This document shows, piece after piece, positions 1 through 7,948 of a stretch of DNA of 64,000 bases. The notes under the pieces are model-generated. The model was not told where the DNA came from, did not search any database, and saw nothing but the letters and a program-made list of their open reading frames with translations. The position numbers were made by a program, and so were the translations under genes. The DNA comes from Scopulibacillus darangshiensis (GTDB lineage Bacteria; Bacillota; Bacilli; Bacillales; Sporolactobacillaceae), in the NCBI RefSeq assembly GCF_004341035.1, contig NZ_SLXK01000001.1, positions 62,001 through 126,000 on the forward strand, in the 5' to 3' direction. Every line of letters starts with the position of its first letter. Position 1 is the first letter of the stretch.

Positions 1-735
1 GACATTCTGGCTAACTGCAGCAGGGCAAGCAACAATACGATAACCGATGCCATCGGACAGGCTGTTGCCCATACAGCCTTAAATCTTAACGTTTCGTCTA
101 TCGTGACCGCAACCGTAAGCGGTCATACCGCACGTGTTGTATCCAGATATCGTCCAAAAGCCAATATTGTCGCTGTCACAAGCACGGAAAAGGCGATGAG
201 AAAATTAGCGCTTGTCTGGGGCGTGTTCCCTCAGCTAGGTAAAATAGCAACGTCAACAGATGAAATGCTTGAGGTGGCTGTTGATGAGGCCGTTCATTCA
301 GGGCTAGTCAGCCATGGTGATTTGGTTGTCATTACCGCAGGTGTCCCCGTAGGTGAAGTCGGAACAACCAATCTTCTGAAGGTACACGTTGTCGGTGAAG
401 TTGTGGCAAAAGGCCAGGGCATCGGGCGGAAGTCGGCGACATCACTCGTGTATGTGACAAATGATGCTGAGGATGCAATTAATAATATGCCTGACAAGGC
501 GATTTTAGTTACAACCGGTACGGATAAGGATATGATGCCTGCCCTTCACCGCGCTTCAGGGATCATTACTGAAGAAGGCGGGTTAACATCCCATGCAGCG
601 GTCGTCGGACTTAACCTGGAAATCCCAGCGATTGTCGGTGTCAAAAATGCTACGCAAGTTTTAAAATCCGGACAAGAAATTACTATCGACGGCGAACGCG
701 GATATATTTATGATGGTCACGCAAAAGTGCTATAG
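1..735 (+). CDS. pyk: Pyruvate kinase, C-terminal part (5' end outside window)
   Basis: The reading frame is open from base 1, so only the last 244 codons are present. The first ~90 residues are the allosteric C domain ([25 protein letters not shown]). After it comes the extra PEP-utiliser-like C-terminal domain typical of Bacillus pyruvate kinases ([10 protein letters not shown], then [15 protein letters not shown] with the conserved TSHA). The enzyme makes pyruvate and ATP from PEP and ADP in the cytoplasm. In the extra domain the His of TSHA matches the phospho-accepting His of PEP synthase and PTS enzyme I, but its role in pyruvate kinase is not settled. pfkA is expected upstream, outside the window. 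A thioesterase gene follows after 60 bp. Confidence 0.96.
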   Translation, partial: DILANCSRASNNTITDAIGQAVAHTALNLNVSSIVTATVSGHTARVVSRYRPKANIVAVTSTEKAMRKLALVWGVFPQLGKIATSTDEMLEVAVDEAVHSGLVSHGDLVVITAGVPVGEVGTTNLLKVHVVGEVVAKGQGIGRKSATSLVYVTNDAEDAINNMPDKAILVTTGTDKDMMPALHRASGIITEEGGLTSHAAVVGLNLEIPAIVGVKNATQVLKSGQEITIDGERGYIYDGHAKVL

Positions 736-795
736 TTAAAAGGAGAAGGTACCTTTGCCTTCTCCCTAAAACTTTTATAAATGCGGGTGAAAAGG

Positions 796-1215
796 ATGCA
801 ATCTGAAACGCGGTTAATCGCAAGATATAGTGAAACGGATCAAATGGGCATTATTCATCACAGCCAATATGTCAATTGGTTTGAAGTCGGCAGAACGGAT
901 TTTATAAAAAAATTGGGTAAATCCTATAATGAGTTCGAGAAAGAGGGGCTGTGGCTTCCTGTAATAAAGGTGGAGGTCAACTATAAGTCTCCGGCGGTTT
1001 ACGAGGATGCAGTGGTCATCAAAACGAGGATAAAGGAATACAATGGGATTCGTATGACGTTTGAGTATTCCGTTTATAAGGAAGAAAACGGTTCACTAGT
1101 TGTTTTTGGGACGACAGAACATTGTTGGACGAATAAGGCCATGAAGCCGATTTCTTTGAGAAAAGCAGCGCCGAATTACCATGGGCAAATCGAAACGGCT
1201 TATAAGGAGCAATGA
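796..1215 (+). CDS. Acyl-CoA thioesterase, YbgC/4HBT hotdog family
   Basis: A 139-residue single hotdog-domain protein. The N-terminal RYSETDQMGIIHHSQY matches the 4HBT/YbgC motif with the catalytic Asp in TDxxGxxxH, so acyl-CoA thioester hydrolysis is the likely activity; the substrate cannot be told. An in-frame ATG lies 15 bp upstream (781) without a ribosome site, whereas GGGTG at 785-789 sits 6 bp before the ATG at 796, so I chose 796. The stop is one base before fxsA, which implies co-transcription, perhaps read through from pyk. Confidence 0.85.
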   Translation: MQSETRLIARYSETDQMGIIHHSQYVNWFEVGRTDFIKKLGKSYNEFEKEGLWLPVIKVEVNYKSPAVYEDAVVIKTRIKEYNGIRMTFEYSVYKEENGSLVVFGTTEHCWTNKAMKPISLRKAAPNYHGQIETAYKEQ

Positions 1216-1216
1216 C

Positions 1217-1612
1217 ATGCTTAGGGGACTGCTCGCTGTTTTTATTATTGTTCCGGCCATTGAAATTTTTTTGTTTATAATCGTCGGTCGATATATTGGT
1301 CTTCCTTTAACTTTTTTATTGATTATTGGAACTGGTCTCTTGGGAGCATGGTTAATGAAACGCGAAGGCGGTGCGGTGCTGGCGCACATTAAGGCGGAGC
1401 TTGCCATGGGCAAATTGCCGGGGCAAACGGTTGTCGAGGGGCTATGCATATTAATCGGCGGGATGCTATTGTTAACACCCGGTTTTTTTACGGATCTCTG
1501 CGGATTTCTGTTGTTAATCCCGCCAGTTCGCCGCAAAGCAAAGGATTTTATTCTTAATTGGCTGAGAAAACAAATGGCTAAAGGCCGTTTTACCTTTCAT
1601 TACAGGAGATAG
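1217..1612 (+). CDS. fxsA: FxsA family membrane protein
   Basis: 131 residues, FxsA (cytoplasmic membrane protein, F exclusion of T7 suppressor) family, the ytzA position of B. subtilis. Membrane segments are visible at about residues 3-22, 25-43 and 70-100 (GGMLLLTPGFFTDLCGFLLL). LTPGFFTDxxGxLLLIPPxR is the family signature. The start at 1217 has AAGGAG seven bases upstream; the frame is open further 5' inside the thioesterase gene but without support. Its function is unknown outside phage exclusion in E. coli. It ends at a terminator shared with ytvI. Confidence 0.88.
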   Translation: MLRGLLAVFIIVPAIEIFLFIIVGRYIGLPLTFLLIIGTGLLGAWLMKREGGAVLAHIKAELAMGKLPGQTVVEGLCILIGGMLLLTPGFFTDLCGFLLLIPPVRRKAKDFILNWLRKQMAKGRFTFHYRR

Positions 1613-1648
1613 GACTAGAGGACTTTACAGCTTCTCTAGTCCTTTTTG
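1611..1648. terminator. Bidirectional terminator between fxsA and ytvI
   Basis: A 10-bp perfect stem AGGACTAGAG (1611-1620) / CTCTAGTCCT (1634-1643) is followed by TTTTTG on the plus strand. It overlaps the ytvI stop codon at 1636-1638, and the two genes converge here. Confidence 0.85.
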
Positions 1649-2787
1649 TTTGCGGTATTTTTTCCAAGGATATAATTCCAAATGTCTGTAAAAACATTAG
1701 CCTTAGCTAATGTTTTAATTATAACCAGAGTGACGGGACCGATGATTAAGCCGAGAAAGCCGAACAGCTTAAAGCCAACAAAAAGGGAGATGAGTGTTGC
1801 TAAAGGATCAAGTCCAATTGATGAGGACAGAATCTTCGGCTCCATAAGTTGGCGCTGAATGATGACAATCGCATATAGAACAGACAAGCCGATTGTAAAG
1901 GCATAGCTTCCTGTAAAGAAACTGTAAATGATCCAAGGTACAAAAACGACTCCAGTGCCAAGGTAGGGCATAAGATCAACAATCCCGGTGACGACCGCAA
2001 TGGTGACAGGGTGGTCGACTCTTAGTATGAAAAGACCGATCAAAACGATAACAGCAGTAATGGAAATCAAGGTCAGCTGCGCGCGAATGAACCCGAGCAG
2101 CGCCTTTTTTAAATCCTCGTAAATGGTTTTAATATTATCGCCAATACGGGGGGGTGTTTTCTTTTTCACCAATAGACCAAGTTTATGCCAATCTTTACAA
2201 ATGAAGAAAGTGGCGAGAAGAATGAAAATCAGTACGGTTAGAAGATTTGGCAAGGAAACAACGACGTTACTCAGCCAGGATATGATACTTTTCCCCGCTT
2301 CAGCCAGAGTATTACCGGCTGTTTGCCCGACATTTTGGATGTTATCCTGAATGGTTAATTGCTGGTTTTTTGACAAACTGTTAAAAAGATGAGTAATCCT
2401 CTCCCACAATGGAATGATATGTGTAAAAAAGAAATCCTGAAAATATTTGATCAGCTGTTGAACGTGATCCGGTACAACATTGGTTAAGTAAGTCAAACCG
2501 TTAATCAATTCGAACACAAACAAGGTGGCAAGACCGGCGATTAATCCAAAAACGATAATAATAACAACCAATGTAGCAAGCCATCTTGGGAGACTAATCT
2601 TTTTTTCTATAAGAGTCACAATCGGGTTGAGCAAAAAGGAGATGATAAAAGCGATAATAAAGGGATAGGCCAGATTACCCACATAATATAATACAACACC
2701 AATCAAAAATAAAATAAATACAACAAAAATAAAGCGGAAGAATATAAAAAGATATCTCAGTAGATTGTTGATGTAATGCGAATTCAT
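1636..2787 (-). CDS. ytvI: AI-2E family transporter, YtvI-like
   Basis: 383 residues with about eight hydrophobic segments in the UPF0118/AI-2E transporter pattern: two N-terminal hairpin regions, a central amphipathic stretch near residues 95-165, and the C-terminal motif LMPYLGTGVVFVPW followed by MEPKILSSSIGLDPL. The family includes AI-2 exporters and Na+/H+ antiporters; the substrate here is unknown. The ATG at 2787 has GGGAGGAAG just upstream. It lies opposite to its neighbours, exactly where ytvI lies in B. subtilis, so its promoter is in the 2788-3092 region divergent from citZ. Confidence 0.88.
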   Translation of the reverse strand: MNSHYINNLLRYLFIFFRFIFVVFILFLIGVVLYYVGNLAYPFIIAFIISFLLNPIVTLIEKKISLPRWLATLVVIIIVFGLIAGLATLFVFELINGLTYLTNVVPDHVQQLIKYFQDFFFTHIIPLWERITHLFNSLSKNQQLTIQDNIQNVGQTAGNTLAEAGKSIISWLSNVVVSLPNLLTVLIFILLATFFICKDWHKLGLLVKKKTPPRIGDNIKTIYEDLKKALLGFIRAQLTLISITAVIVLIGLFILRVDHPVTIAVVTGIVDLMPYLGTGVVFVPWIIYSFFTGSYAFTIGLSVLYAIVIIQRQLMEPKILSSSIGLDPLATLISLFVGFKLFGFLGLIIGPVTLVIIKTLAKANVFTDIWNYILGKNTANKKD

Positions 2788-2933
2788 GGCTTCCTCCCAT
2801 GAGAAATTTGATTTTTATTGAAACTATTTTACACATCTCAAAGCAGTTTTTCAATTTTTGATTATGTTGTGTTCATTTTCATCGAATTAAATCTCTCTAT
2901 TTCTATCTGTATCTACATTTATGGGCTTTTATG

Positions 2934-3045
2934 TTCACAAATGTGTTTTGTTTGTTTATAATTAAAGGTGACATACTTATCCTTCAATTACATTCAATTC
3001 TTAAATATTGAATATAATTCTTTGCGGTCTTAAATATAACCCGCA
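2934..3045 (+). promoter_or_regulatory. citZ promoter and leader dyads
   Basis: A sigma-A-type promoter is visible: TTCACA (2934-2939), 17 bp, TATAAT (2957-2962), giving a start near 2969 and a ~124-nt leader. The leader carries two inverted repeats: ATTCAAT/ATTGAAT (2992-2998/3007-3013) and TGCGG/CCGCA (3023-3027/3041-3045). In B. subtilis this promoter is controlled by CcpC and CcpA, and aconitase binds the citZ leader RNA. I do not see a convincing cre. Assigning the dyads to any of these proteins is inference. The rest of 2788-3092 holds no gene. Confidence 0.6.
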
Positions 3046-3092
3046 TAAAGCCAAGTAAAGCAAGTTGTTAGTTGTTAAGGAGGAGATTTATT

Positions 3093-4208
3093 TTGGCATC
3101 CACTAAAGGATTAGAAGGAGTTGTCGCTACAACGTCAGCGATCAGCTCAATTGTTGATGGTGTGTTGAGATATAAAGGCTACAATATTGATGATTTAGCC
3201 TCTCAATCCACATTCGAAGAAGTTATTTACTTACTATGGAACGATACGCTGCCAAATAAGGCGGAATTGGATGAATTTAGGAAGGAATTGTCATTAAATG
3301 CGGAGGTTCCTGAAGAAGTCTTCAGACAAATAAAGGAATACCCGTTAGATGGTGTTCATCCAATGGCTGTGCTTCGGACTGCTGTTTCGACACTTGGTAT
3401 TTATGATTCAGAAGCGGACGAAATGAATGAAGAAGTAAATAAAACAAAAGCCCTTAGAATTCAAGCGAAACTTCCTACAGTTGTAGCGGGTTTTGCGAGA
3501 ATAAGAAATGGCCAAAAGCCTGTTGCACCGCATAAGGACCTTAGTTTGGCCGCGAATTTCCTATATATGCTAAATGACAGAGTGCCAAGCGATATTGAAG
3601 AAAAAGCTTTTAATAAGGCGCTCATTTTACATGCTGACCACGAGCTTAATGCTTCAACCTTTACAGCACGTGTTTGTGTAGCAACGCTTTCTGATATTTA
3701 CTCAGGCGTTACCGCAGCTATCGGAGCACTAAAAGGCCCATTGCATGGCGGCGCTAACGAACGTGTTATGAAAATGCTTAGCGATATCGGCTCAGTTGAC
3801 AACATTGACCCTTACCTTGAAAAAGCATTCGCAAACAAAGAAAAAATTATGGGATTTGGCCACCGCGTCTATAAAGACGGTGATCCCCGTGCCAAACACC
3901 TTAGAGAAATGTCCCGTAAGTTAACAGAAGGCACCGATAACTCAAAATGGTATGAGATGTCATTGAAGATTGAAGACATTATCACGAAGGAAAAAGGTTT
4001 ACTGCCGAATGTTGACTTTTATTCAGCGAGTGTCTACCACAGTTTAGGGATTGAGCATGATCTCTTCACACCAATTTTTGCCGTAAGCCGTGTATCAGGC
4101 TGGCTTGCTCATATACTCGAGCAATATTCGGACAACCGATTAATCCGCCCTCGTGCTGAATATAATGGCCCAGAAGCGAGAGAATACACAGCAATTGAAA
4201 ACCGTTAG
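3093..4208 (+). CDS. citZ: Citrate synthase
   Basis: 371 residues. Condenses acetyl-CoA and oxaloacetate to citrate, the first step of the TCA cycle. The catalytic residues are seen as His218 in GPLHGGANE, His257 in GFGHRVYKDGDPR and Asp308 in NVDFYSASVYH. The start is TTG at 3093, with AAGGAGGAG at 3077-3085; the frame is open further upstream through the Shine-Dalgarno itself, which rules out longer starts. It heads the citZ-icd-mdh cluster and has its own sigma-A-type promoter at 2934-2962. Confidence 0.97.
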   Translation: MASTKGLEGVVATTSAISSIVDGVLRYKGYNIDDLASQSTFEEVIYLLWNDTLPNKAELDEFRKELSLNAEVPEEVFRQIKEYPLDGVHPMAVLRTAVSTLGIYDSEADEMNEEVNKTKALRIQAKLPTVVAGFARIRNGQKPVAPHKDLSLAANFLYMLNDRVPSDIEEKAFNKALILHADHELNASTFTARVCVATLSDIYSGVTAAIGALKGPLHGGANERVMKMLSDIGSVDNIDPYLEKAFANKEKIMGFGHRVYKDGDPRAKHLREMSRKLTEGTDNSKWYEMSLKIEDIITKEKGLLPNVDFYSASVYHSLGIEHDLFTPIFAVSRVSGWLAHILEQYSDNRLIRPRAEYNGPEAREYTAIENR

Positions 4209-4262
4209 AATATGAATAATTGCCCATTATGGGGTGAATTTTGTTAAAATAAAAGCAGCATC

Positions 4263-4293
4263 ATAACAGGTGGGGAACTCCCCGACCTGTTAT
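4263..4293 (+). other. Intercistronic hairpin between citZ and icd
   Basis: ATAACAGGT (4263-4271) pairs with ACCTGTTAT (4285-4293), and GGGG/CCCC inside extends the stem to 13 pairs around a tiny loop, with one extra G. No T-tract follows, so it is not a plain intrinsic terminator. It may stabilise the citZ 3' end, be a processing site, or serve as an operator for a separate icd promoter; the sequence does not decide. Confidence 0.6.
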
Positions 4294-4334
4294 AATGATG
4301 ATGAGACTTTAAAGTCAACCAGGAGGTATGCATT

Positions 4335-5603
4335 TTGGCAAACGGAGAACGCATTACAGTACAAGATGGTCATTTGAATGTACCAAACAATCCAATCATT
4401 CCTTATATCGAAGGTGACGGTATCGGTCCCGATATTTGGGCTGCCGCTTCAAGAGTTCTGGAAGCAGCCGTAGAGAAAGCTTATAATGGTGAAAAGAAAA
4501 TTGCTTGGAAAGAAGTTCTTGCAGGTGAAAAAGCCTTTAATCAAACAGGTGAATGGCTTCCTGCTGAAACATTAGATGTAATCCGTGATTACATAATTGC
4601 CATTAAGGGACCCTTAACAACACCAGTTGGCGGCGGTATTCGTTCATTGAACGTTGCCCTTCGTCAAGAATTAGATTTGTTTACATGTTTACGTCCTGTC
4701 CGTTATTTCCAAGGTGTTCCTTCACCTGTAAAACGTCCTGAAGATACGGATATGGTCATTTTCCGTGAAAATACGGAAGATATTTATGCCGGGATTGAAT
4801 ATGCGAGTGGATCAGATGAAGTGAAGAAATTGATTAGTTTCTTACAAGATGAAATGGGCGTTAACAAAATCCGTTTCCCTGAAACATCTGGAATCGGTAT
4901 TAAACCGGTTTCTTCAGAAGGAACGAAACGTCTGGTTCGTGCGGCAATTCAATATGCAATCAATGAAGGCCGCAAAAGCGTGACACTCGTTCATAAAGGC
5001 AACATTATGAAATTTACAGAAGGTGCTTTTAAGAACTGGGGTTATGAACTAGCTGAACAGGAATTCGGTGAAAAAGTATTTACATGGGCTCAATATGACC
5101 GTATTGCTGAAAATGATGGCAAAGATGCAGCGAATAAAGCGCAAGCAGACGCAGTAGCAGCCGGAAAAATCATCGTTAAAGATTCAATTGCTGACATTTT
5201 CCTACAACAAATCTTAACACGTCCGGCTGAATTCGATGTTGTTGCGACAATGAACCTTAATGGCGACTACATTTCCGATGCTTTGGCAGCTCAAGTCGGC
5301 GGTATTGGCATTGCTCCTGGGGCGAATATTAACTATGAAACGGGCCATGCCATTTTTGAAGCAACTCACGGTACTGCGCCAAAATATACTGGTTTGGATA
5401 AAGTTAATCCATCATCAGTGATCCTTTCAGGTGTCCTCATGCTTGAACACCTTAATTGGAATGAGGCCGCCAAGCTTGTTATGAATTCAATGGAAAAAAC
5501 AATTGCAAGTAAAGTAGTAACATACGATTTTGCGCGTCTTATGGACGGTGCAACTGAAGTGAAGTGCTCTGAATTTGGTGATCAATTAATTAAAAATATG
5601 TAA
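4335..5603 (+). CDS. icd: Isocitrate dehydrogenase (NADP+)
   Basis: 422 residues, the same class and length as B. subtilis Icd (CitC). Oxidatively decarboxylates isocitrate to 2-oxoglutarate. Family signatures are [10 protein letters not shown] near the N terminus, the substrate loop [31 protein letters not shown], and [11 protein letters not shown] plus [17 protein letters not shown] in the cofactor site, which is typical of NADP enzymes. The start is TTG at 4335 with AGGAGG eight bases upstream; an ATG at 4328 is out of frame. A hairpin precedes it and mdh follows after 16 bp. Confidence 0.97.
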   Translation: MANGERITVQDGHLNVPNNPIIPYIEGDGIGPDIWAAASRVLEAAVEKAYNGEKKIAWKEVLAGEKAFNQTGEWLPAETLDVIRDYIIAIKGPLTTPVGGGIRSLNVALRQELDLFTCLRPVRYFQGVPSPVKRPEDTDMVIFRENTEDIYAGIEYASGSDEVKKLISFLQDEMGVNKIRFPETSGIGIKPVSSEGTKRLVRAAIQYAINEGRKSVTLVHKGNIMKFTEGAFKNWGYELAEQEFGEKVFTWAQYDRIAENDGKDAANKAQADAVAAGKIIVKDSIADIFLQQILTRPAEFDVVATMNLNGDYISDALAAQVGGIGIAPGANINYETGHAIFEATHGTAPKYTGLDKVNPSSVILSGVLMLEHLNWNEAAKLVMNSMEKTIASKVVTYDFARLMDGATEVKCSEFGDQLIKNM

Positions 5604-5619
5604 TTTGGGGGTCCTAAAT

Positions 5620-6558
5620 ATGGCGATCAAGCGTAAAAAGGTTTCCGTTATCGGTGCCGGTTTTACCGGGGCGACAACAGCTTTTCTCCTAGCCCAAAAA
5701 GAACTTGGTGATGTTGTGCTTGTTGACATTCCGCAAATGGAGGGCCCTACAAAGGGCAAGGCTCTTGATATGCTTGAAGCAAGTCCGGTGCAAGGGTTTG
5801 ATTCTAACGTCATTGGTACATCAGATTATAAAGACACCGCAGATTCAGATGTCGTTGTGATAACAGCTGGTATCGCTAGAAAACCTGGTATGAGCCGTGA
5901 TGATCTCGTAGCGACAAATGCCAAAATCATGAAAGATGTGACACGCCAAGTCGTGGAGCATTCACCAAATTGCGTCATTGTTGTTCTGACTAATCCCGCT
6001 GACGCCATGACTTACACGGCTTTCAAAGAATCCGGATTTCCGAAGAGTCGTGTCATTGGACAATCAGGTGTGCTTGATACTGCACGGTTCAGAACATTTG
6101 TTGCTCAGGAGCTGAATCTATCTGTTGAAGATGTCACAGGATTCGTCCTTGGCGGGCACGGTGATGATATGGTTCCGCTTATTAGATATTCCTATGCCGG
6201 CGGCATTCCATTGGAAAAGTTAATCCCTCAAGACCGCTTGAATGCCATTGTTGAGAGAACGAGAAAAGGCGGCGGTGAAATCGTCAGTCTTCTAGGGAAT
6301 GGCAGTGCCTACTATGCACCTGCTGCGTCACTCACTCAGATGGTTGAAGCGATCGTAAAAGATAAGCGCCGCGTTCTGCCTGCGATTGCCTACCTGGAAG
6401 GTGAATACGGCTATGAGGATCTATATTTAGGCGTGCCAGTTGTTTTGGGCGGCAACGGATTGGAAAAGATTATTGAACTTGATTTAACAGATGATGAAAA
6501 ACAATCCCTTTCTAAATCCGTTGACTCGGTCAAAAATGTTATGAACGCGTTGAATTAA
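5620..6558 (+). CDS. mdh: Malate dehydrogenase (LDH-like type)
   Basis: 312 residues, identical in length to B. subtilis Mdh. Oxidises malate to oxaloacetate with NAD+. The Rossmann motif [15 protein letters not shown] ends with the Asp of VLVDI that selects NAD. The active-site segment is [10 protein letters not shown] with the catalytic His, and the Arg residues of [10 protein letters not shown] lie in the mobile loop. The ATG at 5620 has GGGGG eight bases upstream; the frame extends to a TTG at 5605 overlapping that site, so 5620 is preferred. Third gene of citZ-icd-mdh, ended by a strong terminator. Confidence 0.97.
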   Translation: MAIKRKKVSVIGAGFTGATTAFLLAQKELGDVVLVDIPQMEGPTKGKALDMLEASPVQGFDSNVIGTSDYKDTADSDVVVITAGIARKPGMSRDDLVATNAKIMKDVTRQVVEHSPNCVIVVLTNPADAMTYTAFKESGFPKSRVIGQSGVLDTARFRTFVAQELNLSVEDVTGFVLGGHGDDMVPLIRYSYAGGIPLEKLIPQDRLNAIVERTRKGGGEIVSLLGNGSAYYAPAASLTQMVEAIVKDKRRVLPAIAYLEGEYGYEDLYLGVPVVLGGNGLEKIIELDLTDDEKQSLSKSVDSVKNVMNALN

Positions 6559-6570
6559 AAGATGATAAAA

Positions 6571-6602
6571 AGGATTCGGAGGGGGTTCTCCGAATCCTTT
6601 TT
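6571..6602 (+). terminator. Terminator of citZ-icd-mdh
   Basis: An 11-bp perfect stem AGGATTCGGAG (6571-6581) / CTCCGAATCCT (6588-6598) with a 6-nt loop and TTTTT. A rho-independent terminator directly after mdh. Confidence 0.92.
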
Positions 6603-6632
6603 AAACAACCTTTAGTGGGAGGCAAGGGCTTC

Positions 6633-7109
6633 ATGCTATTAGGAAAAAAACGAAAGCTCGGACGAATGATTGATGAAATTAATCCAGGTGAAAAGGTGAG
6701 ACTATCAGAAAAAATTGAGGATAAGGATTTGTTGCTTTTCCTTGGTCTGACTGATGATAATAACCCGCTTTTTATTCAACATGACTATGCCTCTCTTACA
6801 CCATATAAAAAACCTATTGTGCCCCAAATTATGCTGACAGGCATGGTTACGGGAGCAGTGTCGAAAATTATGCCAGGGCCGGGAAGCAGCATTCTCAGCC
6901 AGACATTGCAATTTCCAAAGCCTGTGCATCATTACTCGGAAATCCATTTCTTATTAACCGTCCGAGATGTTGACAAGAATGAACGAACGGTCACAATCGA
7001 TGTTACCGCTGAAGACGATCAGGGTGACATGGTTATTAAGGGACAATTGGTAGTTAGTCCCCCCTATCCCCCGGAACCTGTAACATCATCAACATTTGAT
7101 AATTTTTAG
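6633..7109 (+). CDS. MaoC-like hotdog protein, possible enoyl-CoA hydratase
   Basis: 158 residues with a single MaoC-type hotdog fold: residues 41-56 read GLTDDNNPLFIQHDYA, resembling the R-hydratase motif GDxNPLHxxxxxA. The catalytic Asp is kept but the His of PLH is Phe here, so hydratase activity is uncertain and a thioesterase or binding role is possible. The ATG at 6633 has GGGAGG ten bases upstream; the GTG at 6615 overlaps the terminator end and lacks a site. It stands alone between two terminators, upstream of phoP. Confidence 0.72.
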   Translation: MLLGKKRKLGRMIDEINPGEKVRLSEKIEDKDLLLFLGLTDDNNPLFIQHDYASLTPYKKPIVPQIMLTGMVTGAVSKIMPGPGSSILSQTLQFPKPVHHYSEIHFLLTVRDVDKNERTVTIDVTAEDDQGDMVIKGQLVVSPPYPPEPVTSSTFDNF

Positions 7110-7131
7110 ATAGAGGTCGTTCAAAATAGAG

Positions 7132-7166
7132 AGAAAACTTGGCATTCGGCTAAGTTTTCTTTTTTA
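7132..7166 (+). terminator. Terminator after the MaoC-like gene
   Basis: AGAAAACTT (7132-7140) pairs with AAGTTTTCT (7152-7160), followed by a T-run. The 5' arm resembles the first bases of the dispersed repeat family seen at 14906, but the rest does not match. Confidence 0.85.
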
Positions 7167-7237
7167 TTAGGTGAAAAAATAGTATGATTAACTTGGTTAC
7201 GAACAATTATAAGCAATGAATATCAGGAGGTAGGGAC

Positions 7238-7948
7238 TTGCCAAATAGGATTCTTGTTGTGGATGATGAGCCATCCATTGTCACTTTATTGTCTTTTAAT
7301 CTTGAAAAGGCGGGCTTTGAGGTTTTAACAGCCGAAACCGGAACCGATGCTCTGCAGAAAACCAAAGATAACCGGCTTGATCTGATTGTATTGGATTTAA
7401 TGCTGCCTGAGATGGATGGGATAGATGTTTGCCGTAAACTTAGAGAAGAAGGGATCTTGGTGCCCATTCTAATGCTTACGGCGAAGGATGATGAACTTGA
7501 TAAAATTCTCGGTCTTGAGCTTGGTGCGGATGATTATATGACCAAACCTTTCAGCCCAAGAGAAGTTGTTGCACGTGTTAAGGCGATACTAAGAAGATCT
7601 CATCACGCCGATGCTATGGCACAGCAGCGGTTAAGCGTTGGGGACATCACCGTATTTCCTGAGAATTATGAAGCTATTTTCAAAGGGAAACAAATGACTT
7701 TAACACCAAAAGAGTTTGAGTTGCTGTTATATTTAGTTCAGCACCTTGGCAAAGTTTTAACAAGAGAGCAATTATTGAATGCTGTCTGGCATTATGATTT
7801 TGCGGGCGATACCAGGATTGTTGATGTTCATGTCAGTCATTTGCGGGAAAAAATTGAAGCAGATACAAGAAAACCGCAATATATTAAGACTGTGCGCGGG
7901 CTTGGATACAAGCTAGAGGAACCAGCAAATGATGTCAAATCATTATAA
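7238..7948 (+). CDS. phoP: Response regulator PhoP (OmpR family)
   Basis: 236 residues. Receiver domain 1-120 with the phospho-acceptor Asp53 in VLDLMLPEMDG, acidic pair Asp9-Asp10 and Lys in YMTKPFSPREV; winged-helix output domain 135-230 ending KYIKTVRGLGYKLEEP. Under phosphate limitation the PhoR kinase phosphorylates it and it controls phosphate genes. The TTG start at 7238 has AGGAGG seven bases upstream. phoR overlaps its end by 20 bp, so translation is coupled. The position after mdh is the B. subtilis phoPR locus, which supports the name over WalR. Confidence 0.94.
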   Translation: MPNRILVVDDEPSIVTLLSFNLEKAGFEVLTAETGTDALQKTKDNRLDLIVLDLMLPEMDGIDVCRKLREEGILVPILMLTAKDDELDKILGLELGADDYMTKPFSPREVVARVKAILRRSHHADAMAQQRLSVGDITVFPENYEAIFKGKQMTLTPKEFELLLYLVQHLGKVLTREQLLNAVWHYDFAGDTRIVDVHVSHLREKIEADTRKPQYIKTVRGLGYKLEEPANDVKSL

